The notes under the pieces are model-generated. The model did not search any database, was not told the origin of the DNA, and saw nothing but the letters and a program-made list of their open reading frames with translations. Positions 46,812-56,070 of a stretch of 64,000 nucleotides of DNA are shown piece by piece. The position numbers and the translations under genes are program-made. This stretch comes from Ruminiclostridium cellobioparum DSM 1351 = ATCC 15832 (GTDB taxonomy: Bacteria > Bacillota > Clostridia > Acetivibrionales > DSM-1351). Positions within the stretch are counted from its first letter, which is position 1. Every line of letters starts with the position of its first letter. The stretch is from the NCBI RefSeq assembly GCF_000621505.1, contig NZ_JHYD01000023.1, forward strand, positions 96,157 through 160,156. The letters run 5' to 3'.

Positions 46812-48336
46812 TAGTCCTCCCCTGATCCATATATGAGAAACTATCCATCTCATCAGGCTTAATAGTGAAAAGAGAGTTTAAATATTCCCTGTCCCTGGCT
46901 GTAAGTTCAAATTCCATACACGAAGCCAGCGTAGCTTCATGTATTCCCTCCCTGTTTACAAGATACTTCCCTGAATCTCCGTCATATTTGAACAAGTCCC
47001 TTATTTCATAGCTCATCTCGGCCTCATGGGCAATTATTTCAGAAAACTTGTAAACGTACCGGCTACCGGTATTCCTGTCCAGCTTGATTTGTATGGCAAT
47101 ATCAATTGCATCGGCTATATCAAATCTTGCTTCCTTGTAATCGGTATAATATCCGGTTTGCATCAGTAGCTTTCTCAAGTCATGTATGAGCCTGGCTATA
47201 CCGGAAGAGTGGAAGGTACACATACTCCCTCTGGCTTGCCTGAGCATGGCATTTATCATTTCAAAAGCTTCCATATGGCTTCTCACCTCGCCGAAGATAA
47301 CAATATCCCGGTTCAATCTGAAGAAAATCTCCATAATATCGGTGGGAGTGAACTTATCTGCATACTGCAGCTCTATTACATTTTTCCCGGGGTATTTGCC
47401 GGAGGTATTAAGCTCATGAATGTTCTCGGCCAGGCCGATTGCCAGATCATCATCAAGGGGCCTGATAACAAGCTCGTCTGCCGCCGTGGTTTTGCCGGAG
47501 CCCATTTCTCCTATAATGGCGGTATTCCTCCTCCCCTTGCTGCTGAGAATTTTTAAAACTTCCAGCATCTTTTCGGGCATGAATTGATTACGATCCTGTT
47601 TATTCAATGATTTATAAATAAATATACGTATACTTACAATATAGTATCTTGAAAGCGGAGGCCTGAGCGCGGTTATCCGGGTACCGTTCTCAAGAGTGCA
47701 ATATATCAGGGGATTTCCTTTATTCATCTCGGTATTTGCGGTTGAAACAATTCTGTCTTCAATTATCTTATTATAGGTTTCATCGTCAAAAAATTTAAAA
47801 CCGGGGTTTGGTATCCTTCTCTTAATACCTTTATACTGAATCCATATATAATCGCTTCGGGTGGTTGCAACCTCATTTAATTCACTTTCAAACACCAGCT
47901 CGTCAATAACACTATACCCGTATAGTTCCTGATATACTATTTGAGCCAGCTTTTGAAGCTTTTTTTCAAAGTGATCGTAGGAGCTTATTGAAAATTTTTG
48001 AAGATAGCTCTCAATATCCTTGTCTATGGGCTTTCTGATATTAGCAGAGTTATCGTTTGTGTAAATATTCCTGTAATAGTCAATATGATATTGAGAGATT
48101 ATCTGATCGATATTTTTCCGGTTGATTTCATTCGTTTCACCGAGAATAAAATATATCATATTCCTGGTTATATCCCTGGCCTGATCACTGCCCTCGGTGG
48201 CTTTTATTTTTAATTCCTGTTCCCTTAAGGATATACGCTCAAGCTCCCGTTGCTTCTCCTTATCATTTGTATTCGCTTTTTTAGCATTTTTCATCTTTTC
48301 CTCAATGACAGCTATCAACTCATTCAAATTAACCAT
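46804..48336 (-). CDS. cpaF: CpaF/TadA-type secretion ATPase
   Basis: A 510-aa hexameric ATPase of the type II/IV secretion superfamily powering pilus assembly. An N-terminal helical region of about 170 aa is followed by ENGTRITALRPPLS, Walker A GEMGSGKTT (near residue 280), an Asp-box NRDIVIFGEVRSHMEAFEMI and the His box MCTFHSSG. It lies between cpaE-like and tadB genes with short overlaps on both sides. VirB11-type ATPases are related, so it could also serve the adjoining conjugation machine. Confidence 0.92.
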   Translation of the reverse strand: MVNLNELIAVIEEKMKNAKKANTNDKEKQRELERISLREQELKIKATEGSDQARDITRNMIYFILGETNEINRKNIDQIISQYHIDYYRNIYTNDNSANIRKPIDKDIESYLQKFSISSYDHFEKKLQKLAQIVYQELYGYSVIDELVFESELNEVATTRSDYIWIQYKGIKRRIPNPGFKFFDDETYNKIIEDRIVSTANTEMNKGNPLIYCTLENGTRITALRPPLSRYYIVSIRIFIYKSLNKQDRNQFMPEKMLEVLKILSSKGRRNTAIIGEMGSGKTTAADELVIRPLDDDLAIGLAENIHELNTSGKYPGKNVIELQYADKFTPTDIMEIFFRLNRDIVIFGEVRSHMEAFEMINAMLRQARGSMCTFHSSGIARLIHDLRKLLMQTGYYTDYKEARFDIADAIDIAIQIKLDRNTGSRYVYKFSEIIAHEAEMSYEIRDLFKYDGDSGKYLVNREGIHEATLASCMEFELTARDREYLNSLFTIKPDEMDSFSYMDQGRTNE

Positions 48337-49129
48337 TTTTCCTCCTCCTCATCAGGAACTTCAGCAAGCCTGCTGCAATATTTTTACCGGAGGGATTTTC
48401 AGATGCAATATCCCCCAGGCCGGCTTTATTAATAATGAATTTTGTAATACGGTCTACAGCCCGGTTATACTCAGTTTGGTATTCAGGATAATAAGCCAGT
48501 TTTGATTTGTTTTTCATTTCCATCAATTCACCGCTGTCCGGAACCTCATAAATTTCTTTCAGCTTATATATTGATTTGATGTCACCAAGCTCAGGATAAA
48601 TATCACGATACTTATTTACCACATATACCAGATCCTTATCTGTAGCAAAGTCATTGGAATCAAGTATATCCTTATCCTGGTTGATAACATTAACAACATG
48701 ATCGCTTTTATCCAGTATCATGTTGGTCAGGATATTTTCATGCCCCCATATGGTATCCACAAGTATAAGATCAAAAGAATTCCTTAAATCTTCTATCAGG
48801 TTTTCATACTCCTTTATATTTCTGCCGACATAATTCATATTTGTTTTCTTGCTTCCTAAAAAATAGAGGTTATTCTTCTTTCCCAGAGTTTTAAGCAAAT
48901 CAAATTTATTATCGGGAGATATTTTAAGATTAACTAAGTCCTCAATATTCAGCTCGCTGTCACTGATTTCGAACAGATTCAATAAATTGCCATAATTAAG
49001 GTTACTGCAGCACACTAAAATTCGTACTTCATTATTCAGCAGCTTTACCATACTGTTTATTAACATATATAAAAAAACCGTTTTACCGGTTTTCCCGGTA
49101 ACCGACCATATTGAAATAATTTTCCCCAT
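48329..49129 (-). CDS. CpaE/TadZ-like ParA-family ATPase
   Basis: A 266-aa P-loop protein whose N-terminus reads MGKIISIWSVTGKTGKTVFL, a deviant Walker A (residues 9-17). LILVDTIWGHE serves as Walker B, and NVINQD and YVVNKYRD as switch-type segments. TadZ/CpaE proteins position the pilus apparatus. It overlaps the cpaF start by 8 nt. Unlike the second CpaE-like protein at 49835-51151, its nucleotide site looks intact. Confidence 0.75.
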   Translation of the reverse strand: MGKIISIWSVTGKTGKTVFLYMLINSMVKLLNNEVRILVCCSNLNYGNLLNLFEISDSELNIEDLVNLKISPDNKFDLLKTLGKKNNLYFLGSKKTNMNYVGRNIKEYENLIEDLRNSFDLILVDTIWGHENILTNMILDKSDHVVNVINQDKDILDSNDFATDKDLVYVVNKYRDIYPELGDIKSIYKLKEIYEVPDSGELMEMKNKSKLAYYPEYQTEYNRAVDRITKFIINKAGLGDIASENPSGKNIAAGLLKFLMRRRKNG

Positions 49130-49157
49130 ACATTCACATCCTCAAGTTTCTAAATTA

Positions 49158-49850
49158 TTATTTTTCCGGAGTTTGATCCTCCGGTTCAGGTATTTTATAG
49201 TCTTCCCTGGAAGGCTTCTGAGTTTCATCACAATATAATTCATAACTGAGGTTGCCGAAAATTTTCGCCGAATATATTCTTTCTCTCTGGGATTTATTTA
49301 AGAGCAGCTTGATGAAGCCCTTTCTGCTTCCTATTTCATTTCCTTCAGCATTTATTCCCGAGTCATCAAATACCTCATCAACTCTTACCTTTGCCAGAAC
49401 CACCTGAGGGGTGTGTAATGAATCTGCGGGATATACGATCACATCTATCAGTGAACCTCTGTGTACAAGATTGGCCAGCCTTTCCTCAATGGTGGCCGGG
49501 AGAACTATGGCCCTTATATCATCGGAGTAGATTTTATTTTTTGGAATGAGGTTGTTTTTATAGATGTAATCCCCCTTCCGTATCTGCCCTATAGATTTAT
49601 ATTCCAGGCATTCACCCATATCGGTAACCATATTATCTGTGGCAGAAGATATTTTGATGGTTTTAACCCCAAGCATACTTTCATTTATAATACTGCCGGA
49701 ATTAATTGTAGTTGAAGCTACGAAAACTGTTGTATCCGGTTCGGTATCAAGCTTATAAGTGTTGAAAATGCAAAACCAGCCAACCGCGGATATAATTATA
49801 AAAATACCAAGGCATATCAGAACCGTTTTTATTACTAACTTTTTACCCAT
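49158..49850 (-). CDS. CpaB/RcpC-like SAF-domain protein
   Basis: A 230-aa membrane-anchored protein. N-terminal helix VLICLGIFIIISAVGWF, then a SAF domain (VFVASTTINSGSIINESML, IGQIRKGDYIYKNNLIP) and the RcpC-like part (IVLPATIEERLANLVHRGSLIDVIV in segments). The C-terminus is Pro/Glu-rich. CpaB proteins act at the cell surface in Flp pilus assembly. It overlaps the upstream CpaE-like gene by 16 nt. Confidence 0.82.
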   Translation of the reverse strand: MGKKLVIKTVLICLGIFIIISAVGWFCIFNTYKLDTEPDTTVFVASTTINSGSIINESMLGVKTIKISSATDNMVTDMGECLEYKSIGQIRKGDYIYKNNLIPKNKIYSDDIRAIVLPATIEERLANLVHRGSLIDVIVYPADSLHTPQVVLAKVRVDEVFDDSGINAEGNEIGSRKGFIKLLLNKSQRERIYSAKIFGNLSYELYCDETQKPSREDYKIPEPEDQTPEK

Positions 49851-51151
49851 TTTACCCTCCTGTATAGCTTTCTCGTTTTAAACTTAAGCAGCCTGAAAAA
49901 TAAATTCTTTTTCTCTTTAAATCGTTCTCTTGCTCCTCTTTTGCCTGAAATACCAAGCATGAGAAGTATACCAAGATACTCATCCAGGTATTTGCCCCGG
50001 ATTTTTAGAGCAAACGGAACCTTGCTGTTTCTCCTCCGTATACGCTTTTCATTCCGGCTTATATATCCTAAAAATAATTCACCCGGTATATTAGCTTTGA
50101 AATAGCCTTTTGGTGCATCGGTGCTTTCATCGTATTCAAACACCAAATAGCGAAGCTTGTCACGTGACACACCGCACGACTCCTGCATGTAGAGAGCATA
50201 ATTTTCGCCCTGCCTTCTGCTGATCCTGTCACCCCTGATACTGATTATTGCGTAATCGGAACAGTTTATTGCCACAATGGTTAATTTATCAAGAGCCGAT
50301 CCGTTTACATTTACAAAAGTCAAATCATAATTTCGATATGTAAAATCAATAAGCTTGTCTATCCTGCTTCCGGAAAACATTTTATAGTTATCATGCCTGT
50401 AGGTAATATAAAATACGTGTGCAGGTACTCCCCTCAGCTGAAGACAGTACCTTTCAAAGCTGTCTTTATCCAACCGGATTGTTCCTGCATTATCAAGGAT
50501 ATGTCTCTGAGAATCAAATTTTTGATCTCCGTTATGTTTTCCTTCAAACCCCAGTCTCGAATCCAATGCCGAATCAAGAAAATCAATATCGATAACACAT
50601 ACATTTCTTTTGCAATGTATTGCAGCCACTGCCGAAAGCTCTGCCGTAAGCTCCGAATTGCCAATTACAGTTATAACCTTGTTATGGAAATTTACAATAC
50701 TTTCAACGATTCTTTCTTCTATCACCGGGACAGCTTTTTCCTTGACAATTGTCTCTGCCAGAATACTAAAATCAAATCTTTCAGGATAATTGAAGATACT
50801 TTCTTCTATCAATTTTCCTGAAAGGTTGTCAAAGGTCTTGAAAACAAAAACAGACAGATTTGCCAGACTGCTGATCAATTGTCTTTCTTCGTAGCTGTCA
50901 ATTTTATCAGTCAATACCACAACATTTATTTTTTTTGCTTTTGCCGCCTGTGCCAGCTTTACCAGCAGTACTCCCTCCTGATCATCCAACAGGCGATTGA
51001 CCACAAGAGAATCAACAGTCACATAATTCAGCAAATCCAGCAGTTCGCTCAAATCACCAACATTGTCGACTATTGTACACTTTTCACTAAGCTTAATTTG
51101 TTTGTCAATCCCGGGACTTCCCGTAGCAAGAATTACTTTCAACAACGTCAC
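49835..51151 (-). CDS. Second CpaE-like protein with degenerate P-loop
   Basis: A 438-aa protein with a receiver-like N-terminal region (KVILATGSPGIDKQIKLSEK, VVVLTDKID) and a ParA-like core (VITVIGNSELTAELSAVAAI, NVCVIDIDFLDSALDSRLGF, YDLTFVNVNG). The Walker A lysine and glycine pattern is lost, so it probably does not hydrolyse ATP. It ends in a very basic tail (FRLLKFKTRKLYRRVKW). It may pair with the intact CpaE-like protein two genes downstream. Confidence 0.65.
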   Translation of the reverse strand: MTLLKVILATGSPGIDKQIKLSEKCTIVDNVGDLSELLDLLNYVTVDSLVVNRLLDDQEGVLLVKLAQAAKAKKINVVVLTDKIDSYEERQLISSLANLSVFVFKTFDNLSGKLIEESIFNYPERFDFSILAETIVKEKAVPVIEERIVESIVNFHNKVITVIGNSELTAELSAVAAIHCKRNVCVIDIDFLDSALDSRLGFEGKHNGDQKFDSQRHILDNAGTIRLDKDSFERYCLQLRGVPAHVFYITYRHDNYKMFSGSRIDKLIDFTYRNYDLTFVNVNGSALDKLTIVAINCSDYAIISIRGDRISRRQGENYALYMQESCGVSRDKLRYLVFEYDESTDAPKGYFKANIPGELFLGYISRNEKRIRRRNSKVPFALKIRGKYLDEYLGILLMLGISGKRGARERFKEKKNLFFRLLKFKTRKLYRRVKWVKS

Positions 51152-51181
51152 CTCTTTCCCAAGTGGTCTGTAACACCTGAT

Positions 51182-52144
51182 TTAATTGCTGATTTCTTCA
51201 TAAATTGTTACTCTGTAGTCATCAAGAAAGGTTACAATATTGTACGGGCTTACATAGAACCGTTCCTTTAAACCGTCAATTTTAATTCCGATCTGCAAAT
51301 GCAGATGGTTTACAAACATCCCGGTTGTTCCCGGAGGGCCATATCCGCTGTTACCCACGTATCCCAGCAAATCTCCCGCATTGACATAATCTCCTTCGTG
51401 CAGGTCGGGATTAAATGACTGCATATGAGCATAATAAAAGTAGGTGTCCGGACCGGTAATCACACCTACTATATTTCCGCCAAAATCATTCCAGTTCATG
51501 TCCCTGACAATTCCGTCCGATATTGATACAATCGGTACACCGGCACTCGCTATTAAATCATTTCCCTCATGAGCACGGTTACCTCCAAATGTTCTCTGAG
51601 CTCCAAAGTCATCGTAATGGCTATAACTATAAAAAGTTTCGGTTGTGCTTGTTTCATATTCATACTCCTCCGGATTAACAGATTTAAGTCTTTTTGTCCT
51701 GGTGGTAGTTATTTTTGACTTTGGTATAGGGCTTGCATTCAGATAATTGTAATACCCGGAGTACATGTCATATATGGTTTTGGATGATTTATTCAGTGAT
51801 GCGGGACTCCCCGTCCTTGCTCTTTCGAGTACCTTCGGAATCAAATCACTCTTATATTTATCAGGGTTAAATTTAGCCATTTCAGCCGATAAGGTTAAAA
51901 AATATGCAAAATCTATCTCGTTTTCATCCGAAGACTGCCTGGCCAGCGTAAGATAAGCAGCCGGTATATCGATGCCCTTTGCCATTGCCATAGGATTCTT
52001 GTTTATTCCCGTCCCCTGCATGAAGAACATCATCAGCAGCAGGATAAATAAAGCCGGTACTATGGCTATTATAGCCGCAGCAATCACCTTTTTAGCAATT
52101 GCTGCTTTAATTTTCTCCTTTACGCGGGGGGAATTCTGTTTCAC
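51182..52144 (-). CDS. Membrane-anchored M23 peptidoglycan endopeptidase
   Basis: A 320-aa protein with an N-terminal helix (VIAAAIIAIVPALFILLLMM), a helical linker with similarity to lysozyme-like lead-ins of conjugation hydrolases, and a C-terminal M23 domain. Zinc ligands appear in RAHEGNDL (HxxxD) and in NHLHLQIG (HxH), with YAHMQSFNPDLHEGD. Such hydrolases open the wall for conjugation or pilus channels (TcpG/VirB1-like role). It overlaps the VirB6-like gene by 4 nt (ATGA), so the two are translationally coupled. Confidence 0.85.
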   Translation of the reverse strand: MKQNSPRVKEKIKAAIAKKVIAAAIIAIVPALFILLLMMFFMQGTGINKNPMAMAKGIDIPAAYLTLARQSSDENEIDFAYFLTLSAEMAKFNPDKYKSDLIPKVLERARTGSPASLNKSSKTIYDMYSGYYNYLNASPIPKSKITTTRTKRLKSVNPEEYEYETSTTETFYSYSHYDDFGAQRTFGGNRAHEGNDLIASAGVPIVSISDGIVRDMNWNDFGGNIVGVITGPDTYFYYAHMQSFNPDLHEGDYVNAGDLLGYVGNSGYGPPGTTGMFVNHLHLQIGIKIDGLKERFYVSPYNIVTFLDDYRVTIYEEISN

Positions 52145-54516
52145 TTCACATCCTCCCCTCTGTTTATTGCAGTTACACTATTTTCCTTGATTTTGTTTTT
52201 CAAGCTTTGAGTAAGATAACCGGCCGGATTTTTTATATTTCCCTCCTTCTCCTTAATTTCCTTCATTCGATTCATGATCTGACGTACGTTTTGCTGCCCA
52301 TACCGCTTGATCAGCCCATCGAAAAACTTATCGTCATACCTTTTGCCATAAGCCTGGTTAAATTCCTGTGAATATTCCTTTGATGCCTCCTGGACAATGA
52401 TTTTATAAGCCTCATTTCTGTCAAGCGATTGCTGCTGTCCATTCACAACCAGACTTATAACATCTCTGGGACGGTCATGCCTGTTCTGAGCTTCACCTTT
52501 TCCATCGCGGCGCAGCAGCTCTTCAGGCTTTCCTCCCGAAGCAGATATCCTCTTTATGTTTTGGGCTGTGGCGATAATCTCCCTTTGATCAAATTTGGGA
52601 GCTCCGAGGGCCTCTCTGGTATCTACCTTCTGAACAAACGGTGAATACTCGGGTTCTTTGTTAAGTTTTTCGGCCTTATTCTCTGATTCCAGCTTTGATA
52701 TCTCGTACTGTTTTTGGAGAATTTCTTCGGCTTTCTTCATAAGCTGCCTGAAATTATTGTTATCTTCCGATTGATCCTGGCTCATTTCGCTGAACACACG
52801 GTTGTAGTCCTGCCCCGCCGGCACACCGGTTTGCTTTCTTTCTGATGATGGGTGGACAGCCTTGACACTTTTAACTCCGGCCTCAATTTTTTCAGTTTTA
52901 CCCTTACCGATGGTACCGCCCGACCCGGCTTTATCCGCTTTATCCTTAACAACTGCACCAGCTGCTCCTACTTTATCCGTCTTACCTTTATCACCTGCAC
53001 CGGCTGACCTTGCCTTTTCGGTTTTGCCATTACTGACGGCATTCCGCGATTTAATTGTTCCGGTCTTTTCACTATCAACCGTACCGTCCGGCTTGACTTT
53101 TTCGGTTTTGCCGTCAGAATTCTCCGGAATTGCTTTGCTCAGCTTTTTATCGGCCTTATTTTGTTTAGGCGGCATTTCAGCATTACTTTCCCTGTCTTTA
53201 AGTGACTTGCGGTCTCTGAAGCCGGTTAATCTGGCTCCCATAAAATCATTTATTTTACCTTCCACATTGGCATCACGCCGGATTTGCCGGTTAATCATTG
53301 AGGGATTCTGAGGCGCAAGCCTGATCATTGTAAACAACTCCACAAGCTCATTCCTTTTCCAGAAGATTGTCACAACAACCATTACTTCAAGAATCACGGT
53401 TAATAACCAGCCATATTGGTCGGATATGCTGAATATTGAAGATATAAAAGCCAGCATGACACCCAGGGCAAAACATACTATAACCTTTATGAAAGCAAAA
53501 CCAAGTACTTTGGATAACCAATTCTGAATCAGCCTCATACCGAAAAACGGTACAAGTGCAAGAATAAATACAAATACGCCAAGAAGGGTAAATAGTAATG
53601 TCAGCACCTGATATGCAAGCATTAGCAGGCTAAGTACAACAATTACCGCAAACATGACCAGAATAGGTATTAAATATAACAGGATAAGTCCGATTCTAGA
53701 CCATCCCCACCCGAAGGTAAAATGTACTTCATCCTCTGAAAGCTTTTCAATGTATTCCTGCCGTTCTTCAGAGTCCGGAGAATATTTCAGTATATTCTGC
53801 TCTTCTCTTTTAGCCATTTCAATATTGCCGAATTCAAGCATTTGCCATGGCTGATGCACATAGATGTACCAAATATTATTGCAGGCCGCCATTACTGCCG
53901 AATCAGGAGATGCACCATTATTAACGGATTTATATGTCCCTGTAAGCACTGATGTGGAAATCGCCTTTGATCCCTTATCCACCTGCTGCAGCATCTCGGT
54001 AGGGCTCGTAAAAAAATACATGGCAATGGCTACGATTATGGCAGTCTGTAGTATTGCCACCCATACCTGAGTTTTCTGATCCTGGACTACCTTTATGACA
54101 AAATATATACCCAGGAACACTATGGCCAGCAGCGACAGCTCATCGAAAAGAGAGGTTTTCATTTGTGCTACAAAGGTCTCCATTACTCCTGACAGCATAC
54201 CGTATATATCTAATTCAAAAGCATAATAAAATATTGTTATCAGCAGGTACCCACATTCAACCTGAAGATAAAACAGTACATTTGCAAATGAATTTGCCAT
54301 GCTTCCCGCCTGCTCCGAAAAACTGAACATTCCCGGTTCTTTTAAGTCCAGTTTATAATTTTCACGGTATTGGAGGTAAGTATCGTTATTCTGACCGTCA
54401 AAAAGGTCTTCCAACCTGGGTAAGGCCGCCGAGCTGGGACTGTCGGCGTAAACGCCGGCAGGAAGTACTGCTGCAAATAAAACAACCAGCATCAGAATTA
54501 TAAGCTTCCTGCGCAT
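52141..54516 (-). CDS. VirB6/TrbL/TcpH-like polytopic membrane protein
   Basis: A 791-aa protein with a signal sequence, then about 7-8 membrane segments up to residue 400 (QVWVAILQTAIIVAIAMYFF; ILLYLIPILVMFAVIVVLSL), as in the channel protein TcpH/VirB6. A long hydrophilic tail follows with imperfect repeats of the GKTEKA / KDKADKAGSGG type (about residues 480-560), a helical region and a KRYDDKFFDGLIKRYGQQNV segment. The start follows GAGGGG. An IS110 element lies between this gene and virB4, although both belong to the same strand order. Confidence 0.8.
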   Translation of the reverse strand: MRRKLIILMLVVLFAAVLPAGVYADSPSSAALPRLEDLFDGQNNDTYLQYRENYKLDLKEPGMFSFSEQAGSMANSFANVLFYLQVECGYLLITIFYYAFELDIYGMLSGVMETFVAQMKTSLFDELSLLAIVFLGIYFVIKVVQDQKTQVWVAILQTAIIVAIAMYFFTSPTEMLQQVDKGSKAISTSVLTGTYKSVNNGASPDSAVMAACNNIWYIYVHQPWQMLEFGNIEMAKREEQNILKYSPDSEERQEYIEKLSEDEVHFTFGWGWSRIGLILLYLIPILVMFAVIVVLSLLMLAYQVLTLLFTLLGVFVFILALVPFFGMRLIQNWLSKVLGFAFIKVIVCFALGVMLAFISSIFSISDQYGWLLTVILEVMVVVTIFWKRNELVELFTMIRLAPQNPSMINRQIRRDANVEGKINDFMGARLTGFRDRKSLKDRESNAEMPPKQNKADKKLSKAIPENSDGKTEKVKPDGTVDSEKTGTIKSRNAVSNGKTEKARSAGAGDKGKTDKVGAAGAVVKDKADKAGSGGTIGKGKTEKIEAGVKSVKAVHPSSERKQTGVPAGQDYNRVFSEMSQDQSEDNNNFRQLMKKAEEILQKQYEISKLESENKAEKLNKEPEYSPFVQKVDTREALGAPKFDQREIIATAQNIKRISASGGKPEELLRRDGKGEAQNRHDRPRDVISLVVNGQQQSLDRNEAYKIIVQEASKEYSQEFNQAYGKRYDDKFFDGLIKRYGQQNVRQIMNRMKEIKEKEGNIKNPAGYLTQSLKNKIKENSVTAINRGEDVK

Positions 54517-54589
54517 TATGTCACGCCCCTCGTATTATATAGTAGTAGTTATTTACATCCCTCTCCAAGGATGAAATGCTATAATTCAT

Positions 54590-54778
54590 ACAGACGCTGT
54601 GGATTAGTCTCACGCTCCTAACGCATGACGTTTTCAGAAAGGCCATAACCACAGCCGTTTGTTCAATTGGTAATTAGTTGGATAACGCATGACGTTTCAT
54701 TTAGCACGAGGTTACATTCGACAAACTGGTCTGTGGAATAAAGCAGTGTCAAATATATCGCACAAAGGAGTAACTGCT
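54590..54778 (+). ncRNA. Candidate bridge/seek RNA of the IS110 element
   Basis: The long non-coding left end of IS110 elements is known to encode a structured guide RNA. Here TATAAT at about 54591-54596 could be its -10 box. The following 180 nt hold paired arms such as CTGTGG/CCACAG (54608-54613, 54651-54656) and two AACG-CATGA-CGTT hairpins in the direct repeats. Assignment rests on position and known biology of the family; no structure match was computed. Confidence 0.4.
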
Positions 54779-55951
54779 ATGATTTATGCTGGTATTGATG
54801 TTGCCAAGGACAAGCACGATTGCCTGATTATTGATTCTGATGGTGTGATCCTCTTTGATCCGTTCACCATCCCTAACAACCGCATTGGTTTTAATGATCT
54901 TTTTGGAAAGCTGGAAGCCTGCTCTGCAGATTTATCCAATATGAAAGTAGGACTGGAAGCTACCGGTCACTACAGCGATAATCTTCTAGAGTTCCTGATT
55001 TCCAAAGGTCTCCACACCACGGTAATCAATCCGTTACATACCAATCTTTACAGAAAAAGTCTAAGCCTTAGAAAGACGAAAACGGATCGGGTCGATGCCC
55101 ACTCTATTGTGACTATGCTCAGGACGGAATGCTTAAAGCCCTACTCACAGTCATCTTATCACGTTCGTGAATTAAAGTCACTCACAAGATACCGTTTTTC
55201 CCTCGTTCAGGATTGCTCCAGACTGAAAACTTCTTATGTCAGACTTTGTGTCCTTCTCTTTCCTGAATTGGAAAAATTGGTTCCATCCCTGCATATAGCT
55301 TCTGTTTACACTTTGCTTTCTGAATTGCCAAATGCCAAAGCCGTTGCTGAATGCCATCTTACCCGCCTTACAAATCTTCTTGTAAGTGCCTCGAAAGGTC
55401 GTTATGGTAAGGAGAAAGCAGTTGAAATCCGTAACGCAGCAAGAGTATCTGTTGGATCTTTCAGCGAAATGAAGTCACTTGAATTACAACAGACCATTGG
55501 GCTAATTCAAATTATGGAAAAACAGATTGAACAGGTGGAATCTAAAATCAATCCGATTGTGGATTCCCTACACAGCCCAATCATGACCATACCAGGCATT
55601 TCTTACCGAATGGCCGCGATCATCATTGCAGAAACGGAAAACCTTACAAGCTTTGATTCTGCAGAGCAGGTGCTCGCCTATGCCGGATTGGAGCCTTCGG
55701 TCCACCAGTCAGGACAAATGACGTCCACTCATGCGAAGATGGTAAAGCGGGGCTCGAAATACCTGCGGTATGCTTTGTTCAATGCCGCGAAATATGTCTG
55801 CCGCTGGGATGAACATTTTGGTCTGTATCTCGCAAAGAAACGCTCCGAAGGCAAAGCCTACAACGTGGCCGTTTCCCATGCTGCAAAGAAGCTGACACGG
55901 GTCATCTTCCACCTGGTAAAAACAAACCTGTCTTTTGTTAGTCAGGTATAG
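54779..55951 (+). CDS. IS110-family transposase (DEDD recombinase)
   Basis: A 390-aa transposase. The N-terminal DEDD RuvC-like domain begins MIYAGIDVAKDKHDCLIID and includes GLEATGHYSDNL and KTDRVDAHSIV. The C-terminal Transposase_20 domain carries the catalytic-serine region: MTIPGISYRMAAIIIAE, VLAYAGLEPSVHQSG, KRGSKYLRYALFNAA. It looks intact. The start at 54779 follows AAAGGAG; an upstream in-frame ATG at 54689 lies in the putative guide RNA. Confidence 0.93.
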   Translation: MIYAGIDVAKDKHDCLIIDSDGVILFDPFTIPNNRIGFNDLFGKLEACSADLSNMKVGLEATGHYSDNLLEFLISKGLHTTVINPLHTNLYRKSLSLRKTKTDRVDAHSIVTMLRTECLKPYSQSSYHVRELKSLTRYRFSLVQDCSRLKTSYVRLCVLLFPELEKLVPSLHIASVYTLLSELPNAKAVAECHLTRLTNLLVSASKGRYGKEKAVEIRNAARVSVGSFSEMKSLELQQTIGLIQIMEKQIEQVESKINPIVDSLHSPIMTIPGISYRMAAIIIAETENLTSFDSAEQVLAYAGLEPSVHQSGQMTSTHAKMVKRGSKYLRYALFNAAKYVCRWDEHFGLYLAKKRSEGKAYNVAVSHAAKKLTRVIFHLVKTNLSFVSQV

Positions 55952-55974
55952 TCAAACTTCTCATAGCTATTTTT

Positions 55975-56002
55975 AGAGCAGCTCCTTGAGGTGCTCTGTT
56001 TT
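55975..56002 (+). terminator. Terminator after the IS110 transposase
   Basis: AGAGCA.CTC and GAG.TGCTCT pair around a 3-nt loop and are followed by GTTTTG. It lies 24 nt after the transposase stop. Confidence 0.7.
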
Positions 56003-56070
56003 GTCATGCAATTATCAAGGTTCAAAAATATCTAAAATCCATTCCTGCACTTTGTTCCAAAAGTTTCATT

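Larger units (their letters stand above)
54560..56045 (+). mobile_element. IS110-family insertion sequence, boundaries approximate
   Basis: One transposase gene on the plus strand with about 220 nt of non-coding DNA on its left and about 100 nt on its right, inserted between two minus-strand conjugation genes. No terminal inverted repeats or target duplication are visible, as expected for IS110 members. Exact ends cannot be set by eye. The 15-nt direct repeat TAACGCATGACGTTT occurs at 54619-54633 and 54683-54697 inside the left part. Confidence 0.75.
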
